Shown here: piece by piece, positions 8,931 through 18,085 of the stretch
Layout of the letters: each line of letters begins with the position of its first letter
Position numbering within the stretch: position 1 is the first letter of the stretch
Made by a program: the position numbers and the translations under genes
From: Psychrobacter sp. ANT_WB68
GTDB taxonomy: Bacteria > Pseudomonadota > Gammaproteobacteria > Pseudomonadales > Moraxellaceae
Direction: 5' to 3'
DNA length: 64,000 nt
NCBI RefSeq assembly: GCF_008369115.1
Contig: NZ_VOAZ01000002.1
Span: 372,001 to 436,000 of the forward strand
The notes under the pieces: model-generated
Databases searched by the model: none
What the model saw: only the letters and a program-made list of their open reading frames with translations
What the model was told of the DNA's origin: nothing

Positions 8931-9763
8931 TGCCAAGCTCATCATCAAAGCTGTCTATATTGCAGCGACTTCGTTATGAAGCTCGATTGGTATTGGTAGC
9001 TATACAGTTTTTAACCCGCCTACCTATACCGTCTTTTAGTCATTATGATCCGCAATGGCTACATCAAAGCAGCCGTTATTTTCCAGCAGTTGGCTTATTG
9101 GTTGGTGTCCTTTGTGCTGGGGTATTTTGGCTTACTAGTCTCTTATTTACGCCATTGGTTGCAGCAGTGATGAGCACGGCTTTTGGCATTAAGCTGACGG
9201 GTGCTTTTCATGAAGATGGTCTTGCTGACAGCTGCGATGGGCTGGGCGGTGGGCTAACTCGCGAGCGCACCTTAGAGATTATGAAAGACTCACGCTTAGG
9301 TACTTATGGTGTTTTGGGTTTGGTGTCAGCGCTATTACTTAAGATTAGCTTGCTTGCTGCGATGCCAGTATCCGTTGCTATCGTTGCACTCATTATTGGA
9401 CATACTGCGTCGCGCTTATTTTGCATTAGCTTACTGACGCTATTGCCTTATGGCGGTGAGATTGAACATGCTAAGGCAAAACCGATGGCGCAGCAGCTTA
9501 CGCCATTACAAGGGCTCTATAGCAGCGGTTGGCTCATATTGGCGATTATTTTGGTCACACTTATATTTCCCAATAGGATGCAGCAGATTGGTGTTGTTCA
9601 GTGGTTGTTAGCGCTGGTGTTAGCGCTAGTAGCCACTGACTATATGCGGCGCTTATTACACAGGCGGCTTGATGGCTATACAGGCGATGGACTCGGTGCG
9701 ACGCAGCAGCTTAGTGAGATTGCCATTTATGTAGGGCTTGCTGCTTCATTACCATTGATATAG
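8930..9763 (+). CDS. cobS: Adenosylcobinamide-GDP ribazoletransferase (cobalamin synthase)
   Basis: About 277 aa, an integral inner-membrane protein with several hydrophobic helices. The family hallmark GAFHEDGLADSCDGLGGG lies around residue 90, followed by MKDSRLGTYG. It joins adenosylcobinamide-GDP with alpha-ribazole (phosphate), the final assembly step of cobalamin. Its ATG overlaps the TGA of cobT by one base (TGATG), indicating translational coupling; a GTG lies one codon upstream. With cobT and cobC it makes up the nucleotide-loop assembly branch. No corrin-ring synthesis genes are visible here, so this could be a cobinamide salvage pathway. Confidence 0.95.
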   Translation: MPSSSSKLSILQRLRYEARLVLVAIQFLTRLPIPSFSHYDPQWLHQSSRYFPAVGLLVGVLCAGVFWLTSLLFTPLVAAVMSTAFGIKLTGAFHEDGLADSCDGLGGGLTRERTLEIMKDSRLGTYGVLGLVSALLLKISLLAAMPVSVAIVALIIGHTASRLFCISLLTLLPYGGEIEHAKAKPMAQQLTPLQGLYSSGWLILAIILVTLIFPNRMQQIGVVQWLLALVLALVATDYMRRLLHRRLDGYTGDGLGATQQLSEIAIYVGLAASLPLI

Positions 9764-9796
9764 GATTTACCAATCACATATAGGAAATAATCATTA

Positions 9797-10372
9797 ATGA
9801 TTCTTTATATTTGGCGTCACCCCAAACCTATGGCGGCTAATGGTTTCTGTATCGGGCAGACAGATATAAAGGTCGATAGACGCAAAATTAAACGTTTGGC
9901 TAATAAAATACAGCGTTTTGTCCGTCTGCATCAATTACCAAAAGTGATTTGGGTCAGCCCGTTACAGCGCTCATTAAAAGTTGGTGAGATACTGGCGCAG
10001 CAAGGGTTTCAATGTAAGGTTATGCCTGAGCTTGCTGAAATTAATTTTGGTAAATGGGATGGTCAGGCTTGGGCACAAATACCGAAACAAGAAATCGATG
10101 ATTGGTGTAATGACTTTGCTGACTTTGCACCCAAGGGCGGCGAAAGTCTACAGCGATTATTCAATCGTGTTGAAAGCTGGATAAATGAAATGACTATTGA
10201 AAACAGCGAAAGACCGTTATTAGCAGTCGGTCATGCAGGCTGGATTAATGCTGCTAGTATGATAGTCGCTGGGCAAGAGGTACCGAAGATAGCCGCTGAA
10301 TGGCCACGACCTATGAACTATCTAGAGCATCGTCAACTAGATTTTTATCCAAAAAAAACTGACCTTTCATAA
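9797..10372 (+). CDS. cobC: Alpha-ribazole phosphatase (histidine phosphatase family)
   Basis: The protein is 191 aa. The N-terminal LYIWRHPKP is the phosphatase RH motif in its RHP variant, common in CobC-like proteins (most relatives have RHG). Later come VSPLQRSLKVGEIL and GHAGWI, with the second catalytic His. The family removes the 5'-phosphate from alpha-ribazole phosphate or adenosylcobalamin phosphate. It is 33 bp downstream of cobS and ends the operon; its stop codon lies inside the loop of a terminator hairpin. Assignment to cobC rather than another phosphoglycerate-mutase-like phosphatase rests mainly on operon context. Confidence 0.87.
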   Translation: MILYIWRHPKPMAANGFCIGQTDIKVDRRKIKRLANKIQRFVRLHQLPKVIWVSPLQRSLKVGEILAQQGFQCKVMPELAEINFGKWDGQAWAQIPKQEIDDWCNDFADFAPKGGESLQRLFNRVESWINEMTIENSERPLLAVGHAGWINAASMIVAGQEVPKIAAEWPRPMNYLEHRQLDFYPKKTDLS

Positions 10373-10385
10373 GGGCCAGTTTTTT
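10352..10385 (+). terminator. Rho-independent terminator of cobTSC
   Basis: Arms AACTGACC (10357-10364) and GGCCAGTT (10374-10381) pair with one mismatch and a T-run follows. The cobC stop codon at 10370-10372 sits in the loop. The A-run before the stem could also let it act on the minus strand. Confidence 0.85.
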
Positions 10386-10456
10386 GGATAGTAGCTATCT
10401 TAACAACTTATCTTTCTTAAGAACCTATCTTTCGCCAATTCATCAATAAAGACTTC

Positions 10457-10681
10457 CTAAACTATCTTATCAAACCAAGCTTTATTGTCTTTAGGACTCA
10501 TAGAATCAAAACTAATATAGATACCTTCGTCATCTAAAGTCGCGTACCAGTGATCATCGTTATTACCCGTCAGCACCTGAAAGTATTTATTATTAACAAT
10601 TCTACCAACGGTATATATCTCGCCTTTTGAATAAAACTCGTTACCTTGAATACATATTAATTTGTCATCAGTGTTTATCAT
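10457..10681 (-). CDS. Small hypothetical protein
   Basis: The protein is 74 aa from the ATG at 10679-10681, which has GGGATA upstream; an in-frame start 51 bp further upstream is less convincing. It is acidic and beta-rich (EFYSKGEIYTVGRIV, YFQVLTGNNDDHWYATLDDEGIYISF) with many aromatic residues, and has no signal peptide or membrane segment. The shape recalls small SH3-like proteins found in phage and accessory DNA, but I do not recognise a family. It stands alone between the cob operon terminator and the rplI terminator, on the opposite strand to cobC. Confidence 0.5.
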   Translation of the reverse strand: MINTDDKLICIQGNEFYSKGEIYTVGRIVNNKYFQVLTGNNDDHWYATLDDEGIYISFDSMSPKDNKAWFDKIV

Positions 10682-10883
10682 ATTATCCCATTTTGTCCAT
10701 AAGCATGTAAATATACGGATATAGGATAGCAACTGGGTTAATACTATTAAAGATGATTTAATAAGCAGTATTTTATTATTAAGTATGAGTTATACAGTTG
10801 TTTTATTACCAATTATTGCTCTTATATACCATTGTAACTTTTTATTAAAGATAGCTCATAAACCTTGGCGACGTTTAAGAAAT

Positions 10884-10918
10884 AAAAAAGCCAGCAACAT
10901 GACGTTACTGGCTTTTCT
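10884..10918 (-). terminator. Rho-independent terminator of rpsF-rpsR-rplI
   Basis: Arms AAAAGCCAG (10886-10894) and CTGGCTTTT (10908-10916), with an inner AAC/GTT extension, form a stem followed on the minus strand by a T-rich run. It lies about 20 bp past the rplI stop. Confidence 0.88.
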
Positions 10919-10936
10919 TTAGACTCGTACTAAATA

Positions 10937-11446
10937 TTACTCTTCAGAGTAATCTTCGTTCTCGTCTTCAACTTCTTCTGCTGAATCTTGGTTATCGCCA
11001 TCTTCTGAAAGAATGGTAACTAAAATAGTAGCAGTAACGTCGTGGTGTAGCTGAATATCAACATTATATTCGCCAACTTGACGTAAAGTGCCTTCAGGTA
11101 GCTTGATTTCAGCACGGTCAACTTCTAGACCTGAGTTAGTCAATGCTTCAGCGATATCGCGAGTACCGATAGAGCCGAATAGCTTGCCTTCGTCACCTGA
11201 TTTAGCGCGCATGATAACATTAACGTCCGTTAATGCGTCAGCACGTTCTTGAGCAACAGCTACTTCTTTTGCTTCTTCAGCTTCAAGCTCAGCACGACGT
11301 GCTTCGAACTTTTCAATGTTAGCTGCAGTAGCAGGTAGTGCTTTACCCAAAGGGATAAGAAAGTTACGTCCGTAACCTGGTTTCACATCGACAGTTTCAC
11401 CGAGTTTACCAAGGTTGACGATACGCTGTAACAAAATAATTTGCAT
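10937..11446 (-). CDS. rplI: 50S ribosomal protein L9
   Basis: The protein is 169 aa, slightly longer than the usual about 148 because of an acidic C-terminal tail ([22 protein letters not shown]). The N-terminal signature [32 protein letters not shown] is the classical L9 domain that binds 23S rRNA domain V near the L1 stalk. A long helix linker and the C-terminal domain follow. It is the last gene of rpsF-rpsR-rplI, 20 bp after rpsR. The acidic tail is a lineage extension of unknown role. Confidence 0.98.
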   Translation of the reverse strand: MQIILLQRIVNLGKLGETVDVKPGYGRNFLIPLGKALPATAANIEKFEARRAELEAEEAKEVAVAQERADALTDVNVIMRAKSGDEGKLFGSIGTRDIAEALTNSGLEVDRAEIKLPEGTLRQVGEYNVDIQLHHDVTATILVTILSEDGDNQDSAEEVEDENEDYSEE

Positions 11447-11466
11447 GAGTCATTCCTAGTTAACGG

Positions 11467-11697
11467 TTAACCCTGATGGTTATCAGTGTATGGAAGTAGC
11501 GATAAATAACGAGCTTGCTTGATAGCAGTCGCTAGTTGACGCTGATATTTAGTAGATGTACCGGTAATGCGGCTTGGTACGATCTTGCCATTATCACTAA
11601 TATACTGTTTTAGCAATTCAACATCTTTATAATCGATGTGAGTGATGCCTTCAGCAGTGAAACGGCAGAATTTGCGACGGCGATAGAAACGTGCCAT
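11467..11697 (-). CDS. rpsR: 30S ribosomal protein S18
   Basis: At 76 aa the length is normal. The motifs [34 protein letters not shown] and [20 protein letters not shown] are diagnostic. S18 forms a heterodimer with S6 on the 30S platform. It lies 16 bp after rpsF. In many bacteria the S6:S18 complex also represses its own mRNA through a leader hairpin, and such a structure is visible upstream of rpsF here. Confidence 0.99.
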   Translation of the reverse strand: MARFYRRRKFCRFTAEGITHIDYKDVELLKQYISDNGKIVPSRITGTSTKYQRQLATAIKQARYLSLLPYTDNHQG

Positions 11698-11713
11698 GAG
11701 TATTCTCCTTTAA

Positions 11714-12118
11714 TTAGTCTTCACTGTGGTCGTTGTCGTCACTATCGTTTTCACGACTGTCAGGACGACGAGTAGTTGCTTTGCGTGCGCGTTTTTCATC
11801 GGCATTCTTGGCTAACTGCGACTCTTCAGTGACAGCATCGTCACGGCGCATAACTAGACTACGAATGATCGCGTCGTTATAACGGAATAATTCTTCAAGT
11901 TCAGCTAAAGTCTCGCCGTCAGTTTCGATGTTGAAAAGAACGTAATGAGCTTTGTGAATCTTGTTAATTGGGTAAGCCAGTTGACGACGACCCCAATCTT
12001 CTAGACGATGGATTGCACCGCCGTTATCTTGAACCAACTTGATATAGCGTTCAACCATGCCGACCACTTGGTCGCTTTGGTCTGGGTGTACAAGTAACAC
12101 CAGTTCGTAATGTCGCAT
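11714..12118 (-). CDS. rpsF: 30S ribosomal protein S6
   Basis: The protein is 134 aa. Residues 1-95 form the S6 ferredoxin-like domain ([40 protein letters not shown]). A charged C-terminal tail of about 35 residues rich in Arg, Asp and Glu follows, comparable to the glutamate-extended tails known for S6. The ribosome-binding site AAGGAG is five bases from the ATG and lies within the distal arm of a leader stem. First gene of rpsF-rpsR-rplI. Confidence 0.98.
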   Translation of the reverse strand: MRHYELVLLVHPDQSDQVVGMVERYIKLVQDNGGAIHRLEDWGRRQLAYPINKIHKAHYVLFNIETDGETLAELEELFRYNDAIIRSLVMRRDDAVTEESQLAKNADEKRARKATTRRPDSRENDSDDNDHSED

Positions 12119-12123
12119 TATGA

Positions 12124-12169
12124 CTCCTTACGGATTAGTAGCTATTAACCCTATGTTAATAGCAAGGAG
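12124..12169 (-). promoter_or_regulatory. S6:S18-type ribosomal leader RNA in front of rpsF
   Basis: Read on the minus strand, an outer stem CTCCTT/AAGGAG (12169-12164 with 12129-12124) encloses a 9-bp hairpin GCTATTAAC/GTTAATAGC and an unpaired TACTAATCCG segment containing CCG. This matches the known S6:S18 leader architecture, which mimics the 16S rRNA binding site with a conserved CCG. The outer 3' arm is the rpsF Shine-Dalgarno sequence, so protein binding would block initiation. Regulation is inferred from this match and was not tested. Confidence 0.75.
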
Positions 12170-12419
12170 ATTTATAAGGTAAGCCCAAATTTTATCGAAT
12201 TTTACAGAAAAACAATAGGGGATAAGCTTAGTTTATAAAGCGCCGTATTATAACAGTAGTCAGTGCTTAACACAAAGGTTAATCACTGAGCGGCTGTCAA
12301 TAAGTTATAAAAGTAGTAAATGCTGCTTTATCAATAAAAAAGCAGCGTCTAAACACCACTTTTTAATATAACTTTATGATATTTCTATCAATAATTTTTA
12401 TAACAAGTTTATAAGCCTA
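12170..12419. other. Upstream region of rpsF operon
   Basis: About 250 bp between the RDD gene and the rpsF leader. It should hold the rpsF promoter on the minus strand, but I find no convincing -35/-10 pair. No other gene is visible. Confidence 0.35.
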
Positions 12420-13406
12420 TTATTTTACTTTTGGCTGTTTGACTAATTGACTGCTATCCGCTTTTACCACTAAGGTTTTAGCAAGTTTGTCATGCCAACC
12501 GATATTTTCAGGGCTTTTTGATGCCATATAATAATGAACGGCAATCACCACAAAACCTAAAAAGCTGGTAAAAGAAAATAATAAGTTATAAATAATGAAC
12601 AATAGCAACGTACGTATGCCGATAAGCTTGGTAAAAGATGGCAAGCGATGGGTCGTTTGATCAACGACGCGAATACCAGTAATCAGCTTACCGAGTGATT
12701 GTCCACGCAAAGTGATAAATACCAGCTGCAGCGCAAACAAACCAAATACCATTACTTGCGACACCATCAAGGTGGTGCTAGGAATACTTTCCATCAGTGT
12801 CATTGAGTACTGATAAGCGGCATCCATATTTTGGATATTTTGGAATTTAGTGTAATCCACGTCCATCTTGGTCAGTGCCATGACGAGCGGAAAAATCGCT
12901 AATATATACAGTAAGCCATTTAGCGCAGTCGCTAAGACCCGCGACATGATAGGTGCAAGGACAACATCACCGATGACTTTATCTGTGTCTGATATCTTTT
13001 TAGCGGCGCCGGATTTATTCAATGACACCTTATTATTTGGTGTGTATTGACGGTTGGTTGTCATGTCCACTTTGCTGTTTTTAGTGTTTTCTGCTGGACG
13101 CTCAGGCTTGCCATATAGGCGATCTAGCGATACCGATTTTTTGTCTTTATTAGAATCTGCGTCATTATCTTCTGGGAAGATAGTGACATTGTTAATAATA
13201 GAATCGTTAACCTCTTCCGTTGCTATAGGAGCAGGACGGTAGTAGGTTTGATTGTTGGTTAAGTTGCCAACACGCTGCCACTGATCTAATCCTTCATGCC
13301 ATATCAAATCATCTAATACGACTTCGCCAGAAGTGAGCATAATATTGAGCTGATCCAAGGTGTATGGACCGGCTTGTACGTTATTTCGAGCAAGGAAAAT
13401 CTGCAT
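12420..13406 (-). CDS. GYF_2 domain plus RDD family membrane protein
   Basis: The protein is 328 aa. Residues 1-50 (NVQAGPYTLDQLNIMLTSGEVVLDDLIWHEGLDQWQRV) form a GYF_2/DUF4339 domain of the type thought to bind short peptides. A polar linker rich in Asn, Asp and Lys runs to about residue 150. The C-terminal half is an RDD domain with three or four membrane helices and the GQSLGKLITGIRVVD motif. It is an inner-membrane protein of unknown biochemical function; some RDD proteins act in ion transport. It lies downstream of ppsA on the same strand but is separated by a strong hairpin. Confidence 0.8.
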   Translation of the reverse strand: MQIFLARNNVQAGPYTLDQLNIMLTSGEVVLDDLIWHEGLDQWQRVGNLTNNQTYYRPAPIATEEVNDSIINNVTIFPEDNDADSNKDKKSVSLDRLYGKPERPAENTKNSKVDMTTNRQYTPNNKVSLNKSGAAKKISDTDKVIGDVVLAPIMSRVLATALNGLLYILAIFPLVMALTKMDVDYTKFQNIQNMDAAYQYSMTLMESIPSTTLMVSQVMVFGLFALQLVFITLRGQSLGKLITGIRVVDQTTHRLPSFTKLIGIRTLLLFIIYNLLFSFTSFLGFVVIAVHYYMASKSPENIGWHDKLAKTLVVKADSSQLVKQPKVK

Positions 13407-13500
13407 AATTGCCTACATAGTTAGTCATATCTCAAGTCACTGTTTTTAAAAAGCTATCTTTAAAAAACGGCTTTTAAGTCACTTTTAGTAATACATTATA

Positions 13501-13535
13501 TTAGGGTCTATTTGAGAAAATCAAATAGACCCTAA
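13501..13535. repeat. Perfect 15-bp inverted repeat between ppsA and the RDD gene
   Basis: Arms TTAGGGTCTATTTGA (13501-13515) and its exact complement (13521-13535) are separated by 5 nt. No T-run follows on either strand, so it is not a canonical intrinsic terminator. It may attenuate, protect the ppsA mRNA 3' end, or be a repetitive extragenic palindrome. Confidence 0.7.
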
Positions 13536-13588
13536 TGGTTATATCTTAAATGACGGTGTGAATTAACGCTGTGACTTAACGTTACGGC

Positions 13589-15973
13589 TTACTTCGCTTC
13601 TTCACCCGCTAAGAAGAACCAAGTATCTAGCACTGAGTCAGGGTTTAATGACACTGAGCTGATACCTTGTTCCATGAGCCAGAAAGCTAGGTCTGGATGG
13701 TCTGATGGACCTTGACCACAAATACCAACGTATTTATTTTGCTTACGGCAAGCGTCGATCGCCATAGACAACAGCTTCTTAACGGCAGGATCACGCTCAT
13801 CAAACAGATGTGAGACGATGCCTGAGTCACGGTCTAGACCAAGGGTTAACTGGGTCAAGTCGTTAGAACCGATTGAGAAACCATCAAAGTGCTCTAGGAA
13901 CTCTTCTGCCAATAAAGCATTAGTTGGTAACTCACACATCATGATAACACGCAGGCCATTTTCGCCACGTTTTAGACCATTTTTCGCTAGCAACTCGATG
14001 ACTTCTTTGGCTTCGCCAACAGTACGTACGAATGGAATCATAATCTCGACGTTGGTCAAGCCCATTTCATCACGTACACGTTTAAGGGCTTTACACTCAA
14101 GCTCGAAGCAATCACGGAAGTTGTCAGATACATAACGACTGGCACCGCGGAAACCAAGCATTGGGTTTTCTTCAGATGGTTCGTACAGCTTACCACCTAA
14201 TAGATTGGCATATTCGTTTGATTTGAAATCAGACATACGAACGATCACTGGCTGATCCATAAAGGCAACGGCTAGGGTTGAGATACCTTCAACCAATTTG
14301 TCCACGTAGAAATCAACCGGTGAGGCATAACCTGCGATGCGCTCATTGATGGCTTGTGCAATTTCACGTGGCAAGCTGTTCATATTTAGCAATGCTTTTG
14401 GATGCACACCAATCATACGGTTGATAATGAACTCTAAACGCGCAAGACCGATGCCTTCGTTTGGCATTTGGGTAAATGAGAAGGCGCGATCTGGGTTACC
14501 AACGTTCATCATCACTTTAAAGGCAAGCTCTGGCATAGACTCAACAGAGTTGGTCTGTACTTCAAAATCAATCTGACCTTCATAAATAAAGCCAGTATCA
14601 CCTTCAGCACAAGAAACAGTCACGTCTTGACCATCAACCAATAATTCAGTGGCATTACCACAACCGACGATTGCTGGAACACCAAGCTCACGGGCGATAA
14701 TCGCCGCGTGACAGGTACGACCGCCACGGTTAGTGATGATAGCAGAGGCACGCTTCATGACTGGTTCCCAATCTGGATCCGTCATGTCTGATACCAATAC
14801 ATCGCCGTCTTGAACTTTGTCCATCTCGTTTAAGTTACTAACGATACGTACTTTACCAGCACCAATACGTTGACCGATTGAGCGACCTTCACATAGGATT
14901 TTAGCATCGCCAGTATTGATGACATAGCGCTCCATGACATTGCTGTCTTGGCGGCTCTTAACGGTTTCTGGACGTGCTTGAACAATAAAGATTTCATTGG
15001 TATCGCCGTCTTTTGCCCACTCGATATCCATGGCTTGACCGTAATGCTTTTCGATGGTCATTGCTTGTTTGGCAAGTGAGTTAAGCTCTTCAGTCGATAA
15101 AGAGAACTGCATGCGGTCTTGTTTTTCAACATCAACGGTTTTTACTGATTTCGTGGTACTACCTTCATCACCATAAATCATTTTCTTATGCTTGCTACCT
15201 AGGTTACGACGGATAATTGCAGGTTTACCGTTAGCAAGTAATTGTTTTGACACATAGAATTCATCAGGGTTAACTGCGCCCTGTACGACCATTTCACCCA
15301 GACCGTAGCTTGAGGTGATGAATACGACTTGATCGAAACCACTTTCTGTATCTAGAGTGAACATGACACCAGCAGCGCCGGTTTCTGAACGTACCATGCG
15401 TTGAACAGCAGCAGATAACGCCACGCCTTCGTGCTCAAAACCTTTATGAACACGGTAAGAGATAGCACGGTCATTATATAATGAAGCAAATACTTCTTTA
15501 ATGGCAATTAGGACGTTATCAATGCCGCGAATGTTCAAGAAAGTTTCTTGCTGACCGGCAAATGAGGCATCTGGCAAATCTTCAGCAGTTGCAGAAGAAC
15601 GTACAGCAACCGCAATTTCTTTACCGTCGCTCATTGCTTCGAATGATTCACGCACAGCTTGCTCAAGATCTTTTGGCAGCTCTTGTTCAATAATCCAAGT
15701 ACGGATTTTTTTACCTGTTTCAGCAAGCTTGTTTACATCATTAACGTCAAGTGTTTTAAGCTCGTTATTAATTTTGTCTAGTAAGCCTGTTTCTGTCAAA
15801 AAGCGGTTGAACGCATTTGAAGTGGTCGCAAAGCCACCTGGAACGCTGACACCCAAATCAGATAGATGGCTGATCATCTCGCCGAGCGAGGCATTCTTGC
15901 CACCAACCATATCAATGTCGTCTTTTCCTAGCTGATCAAGATTGATTACAAGTGCTGTAGATTGCGCTGCCAT
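13589..15973 (-). CDS. ppsA: Phosphoenolpyruvate synthase
   Basis: The protein is 794 aa, full length. An N-terminal ATP-grasp domain ([34 protein letters not shown]) is followed by the swivelling phosphohistidine domain with catalytic His near residue 421 ([21 protein letters not shown]). The C-terminal TIM barrel ends with [33 protein letters not shown]. It converts pyruvate, ATP and water to PEP, AMP and phosphate for gluconeogenesis. The ribosome-binding site is GGAG. The regulator gene ppsR is divergently transcribed 670 bp away, a common arrangement. Confidence 0.98.
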   Translation of the reverse strand: MAAQSTALVINLDQLGKDDIDMVGGKNASLGEMISHLSDLGVSVPGGFATTSNAFNRFLTETGLLDKINNELKTLDVNDVNKLAETGKKIRTWIIEQELPKDLEQAVRESFEAMSDGKEIAVAVRSSATAEDLPDASFAGQQETFLNIRGIDNVLIAIKEVFASLYNDRAISYRVHKGFEHEGVALSAAVQRMVRSETGAAGVMFTLDTESGFDQVVFITSSYGLGEMVVQGAVNPDEFYVSKQLLANGKPAIIRRNLGSKHKKMIYGDEGSTTKSVKTVDVEKQDRMQFSLSTEELNSLAKQAMTIEKHYGQAMDIEWAKDGDTNEIFIVQARPETVKSRQDSNVMERYVINTGDAKILCEGRSIGQRIGAGKVRIVSNLNEMDKVQDGDVLVSDMTDPDWEPVMKRASAIITNRGGRTCHAAIIARELGVPAIVGCGNATELLVDGQDVTVSCAEGDTGFIYEGQIDFEVQTNSVESMPELAFKVMMNVGNPDRAFSFTQMPNEGIGLARLEFIINRMIGVHPKALLNMNSLPREIAQAINERIAGYASPVDFYVDKLVEGISTLAVAFMDQPVIVRMSDFKSNEYANLLGGKLYEPSEENPMLGFRGASRYVSDNFRDCFELECKALKRVRDEMGLTNVEIMIPFVRTVGEAKEVIELLAKNGLKRGENGLRVIMMCELPTNALLAEEFLEHFDGFSIGSNDLTQLTLGLDRDSGIVSHLFDERDPAVKKLLSMAIDACRKQNKYVGICGQGPSDHPDLAFWLMEQGISSVSLNPDSVLDTWFFLAGEEAK

Positions 15974-16641
15974 GATAACTCCAGAAAATAAGGTTATTTA
16001 GTAAAGATTATAACGGTCGATTATACCTCTATATTTGGATAATTTCGATACCTAGAACCAAAAAATTCGTCAAAAAGATACAAATTGTGGGGATTGCTAC
16101 ATATTTGAGCCCATAGAACGTAATATATGGATGATAGAATATAGTGATAATACAAAGGTGGCTTGTTTTATTACTTTATAAATAATAGCTATATACTACG
16201 TAAAGAAGGCAGAATCGCCATGGAACAGCCTTAAAATTTGCGCTTCTCTTTTGTGTCTCTATATATAGGTAACAATATCATTATCATTGAACCAACTATT
16301 CATAATCATACGTTTGATGATTTGCTTAAGTTTTAAGGTTATTTCAATGCTCACTTTATATGGAATAGCTTTTATATATAAAACTTTTGTACATATACAA
16401 AAGCTGTGAAGTGTACGCCTGTAACATTCATTTCTATTAGACGGGTATTATGCGTATAATATAGAGCATAAATAGGATCTGGACGCGACCGTGCTATTTA
16501 ACAGCAAATGACCATAAGTAGCATGGCGACATTATGATAATAAGTTGTCATAAACAGCTATTAAGAGCCGATCGAAGATTTTTCAGCGCTATGCAAAAGC
16601 GATTATTGAGGTTTTAACGTTTTAACAAAGGTGTTCACGTT
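15974..16641. promoter_or_regulatory. Divergent control region between ppsA and ppsR
   Basis: 668 bp of AT-rich DNA without a convincing open reading frame. It must contain the promoters of both divergent genes. A palindrome CTTTTGTA-CATA-TACAAAAG lies at 16384-16403, within a longer imperfect repeat beginning with AGCTTTT; it could be an operator or a hairpin. I identify no known regulator site. Confidence 0.45.
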
Positions 16642-17538
16642 ATGTTCGCAAACAATCCGCCCGAATCAGCCAATCCGACCATCCAAAACGAACAAGCATT
16701 ACAGGTAGATAACGCCCAAAATATAAGAACAGCCTTTTTTATCTCTGACGGTACGGCTATTACCGCAGAAACCCTTGGACGCGCTATTTTAAGTCAGTTT
16801 GCCTCTGTACCTTTTGAAACCCGAGTCTTGCCCTATGTTGATAGCTTAGAGCGTGCCGAAGATGCCGTTGAACAAATCAACACTGCTTATCAACGTGATG
16901 GTTTATTGCCATTGGTATTTGATACGATTGTAAGTCCTGATATTCGTGAAAAAATCAATTCGGCGCATAGCTGTAATCTGGATATGTATGAAGGTTTAAT
17001 CGGTCGGGTAGCGGAAGAAACCGGTGTCGAGCCAGACGGACATTCAGGCCATGCCCATGATGATGTCGACTCAGAAACTTATAAAGAACGTATTGATGCT
17101 GTGCATTTTGCTTTAGATAATGATGACGGCGCGCGCACCCGTCATTATCATGCGGCCGATATTATTCTAATCGGCGTTTCGCGTTCTGGAAAAACACCGA
17201 CCTCATTATATTTGGCGCTACAATTTGGTATTCGGGCGGCAAACTATCCTTTAACTGAAGAAGATTTAAACGACAATAAGCTGCCTAAAGCCTTACGTGA
17301 GCATAAGCATAAGTTATTTGGCTTATTAATCGATACTGATCGATTGGTAAAAATTCGCCAAGAACGTCGCGCGGGTAGCCGTTATGCTAGTTACCAGCAA
17401 TGTCAGCAAGAGCAGCGGGCAATACAGGGGATTTATATCTCGCAAGGGATTCCAAGCCTTGACGTGTCAGAAATGTCTGTTGAAGAGATTGCTACACGTA
17501 TCTTGCAGATGACGGGTCTTAAGCGCCGTATTGGTTAA
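16642..17538 (+). CDS. ppsR: PEP synthase regulatory protein (bifunctional kinase/pyrophosphorylase)
   Basis: The protein is 298 aa, DUF299 family. The start of the conserved domain (RTAFFISDGTAITAETLGRAILSQF) and the P-loop-like IGVSRSGKTPTSLYLA near residue 177 identify it. The family inactivates PEP synthase by ADP-dependent phosphorylation of a threonine near its catalytic histidine, and reactivates it by Pi-dependent dephosphorylation. The N-terminal 25 residues are a non-conserved extension. The ribosome-binding site is AAAGGTG. It is divergent from ppsA, its presumed target. Confidence 0.96.
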   Translation: MFANNPPESANPTIQNEQALQVDNAQNIRTAFFISDGTAITAETLGRAILSQFASVPFETRVLPYVDSLERAEDAVEQINTAYQRDGLLPLVFDTIVSPDIREKINSAHSCNLDMYEGLIGRVAEETGVEPDGHSGHAHDDVDSETYKERIDAVHFALDNDDGARTRHYHAADIILIGVSRSGKTPTSLYLALQFGIRAANYPLTEEDLNDNKLPKALREHKHKLFGLLIDTDRLVKIRQERRAGSRYASYQQCQQEQRAIQGIYISQGIPSLDVSEMSVEEIATRILQMTGLKRRIG

Positions 17539-17599
17539 AAAGACAATTTAACGTGAAATATAAACATTAAGATAAAATATAACTATTATAGAGAATGCT

Positions 17600-18004
17600 A
17601 TGAACCTATCTTATAAGTCTACTAAAAACTCTTTATTGCTAACGGGTCTGTTAGGTGCTGCTACTTTACTGAGTGCTTGTCAAACATCGCCATTTGCTCG
17701 TGAACCAATGCCTGAGCCACGCTATATTCCAACAATCGTATTGGGTGAAGCGCAGACTTTGACGATTATGCCAAATCGTGTTGCTTGTGCCTCAGCATTA
17801 CCTATGCAGTGCTTACTGGCTAAATCTAGCAAAGATGGTAGTGTTTTTCAGGTGCCTTACGATTGGATTGACGATTTCAAACCAAGCCTTGGTACAGAGT
17901 ATATTATTAGCGTACGACCACAAATTGATGAAGCTAAGAACAGTCTGACTGGGCATTGGACATTGCAAAATATCCTATCACAACGTATGGTAGGCAAACT
18001 TTAG
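17600..18004 (+). CDS. DUF4377 lipoprotein
   Basis: The protein is 134 aa. It has a lipoprotein signal peptide with lipobox LLSAC; Cys at residue 27 becomes the lipidated N-terminus. The mature domain has the DUF4377 pattern: CLLAKSSKDGSVFQVPYDWIDDF, then GTEYIISVR. Such domains often accompany HslJ/META-type heat-shock lipoproteins. It is probably anchored in the outer membrane facing the periplasm, with function unknown. It lies 61 bp after ppsR and before sthA in the same direction. Confidence 0.75.
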   Translation: MNLSYKSTKNSLLLTGLLGAATLLSACQTSPFAREPMPEPRYIPTIVLGEAQTLTIMPNRVACASALPMQCLLAKSSKDGSVFQVPYDWIDDFKPSLGTEYIISVRPQIDEAKNSLTGHWTLQNILSQRMVGKL

Positions 18005-18085
18005 CGCCATGACCCTAACTTCATTTATAACGGTAGACATTCATGGCCTAAAAAACAAATAGATTCATAAATTAATAAAGAGGAT

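Noticed and set aside
9797..9830. RHP instead of RHG as a defect in CobC
   Set aside because: The RHP variant is common in CobC-like phosphatases of related proteobacteria.
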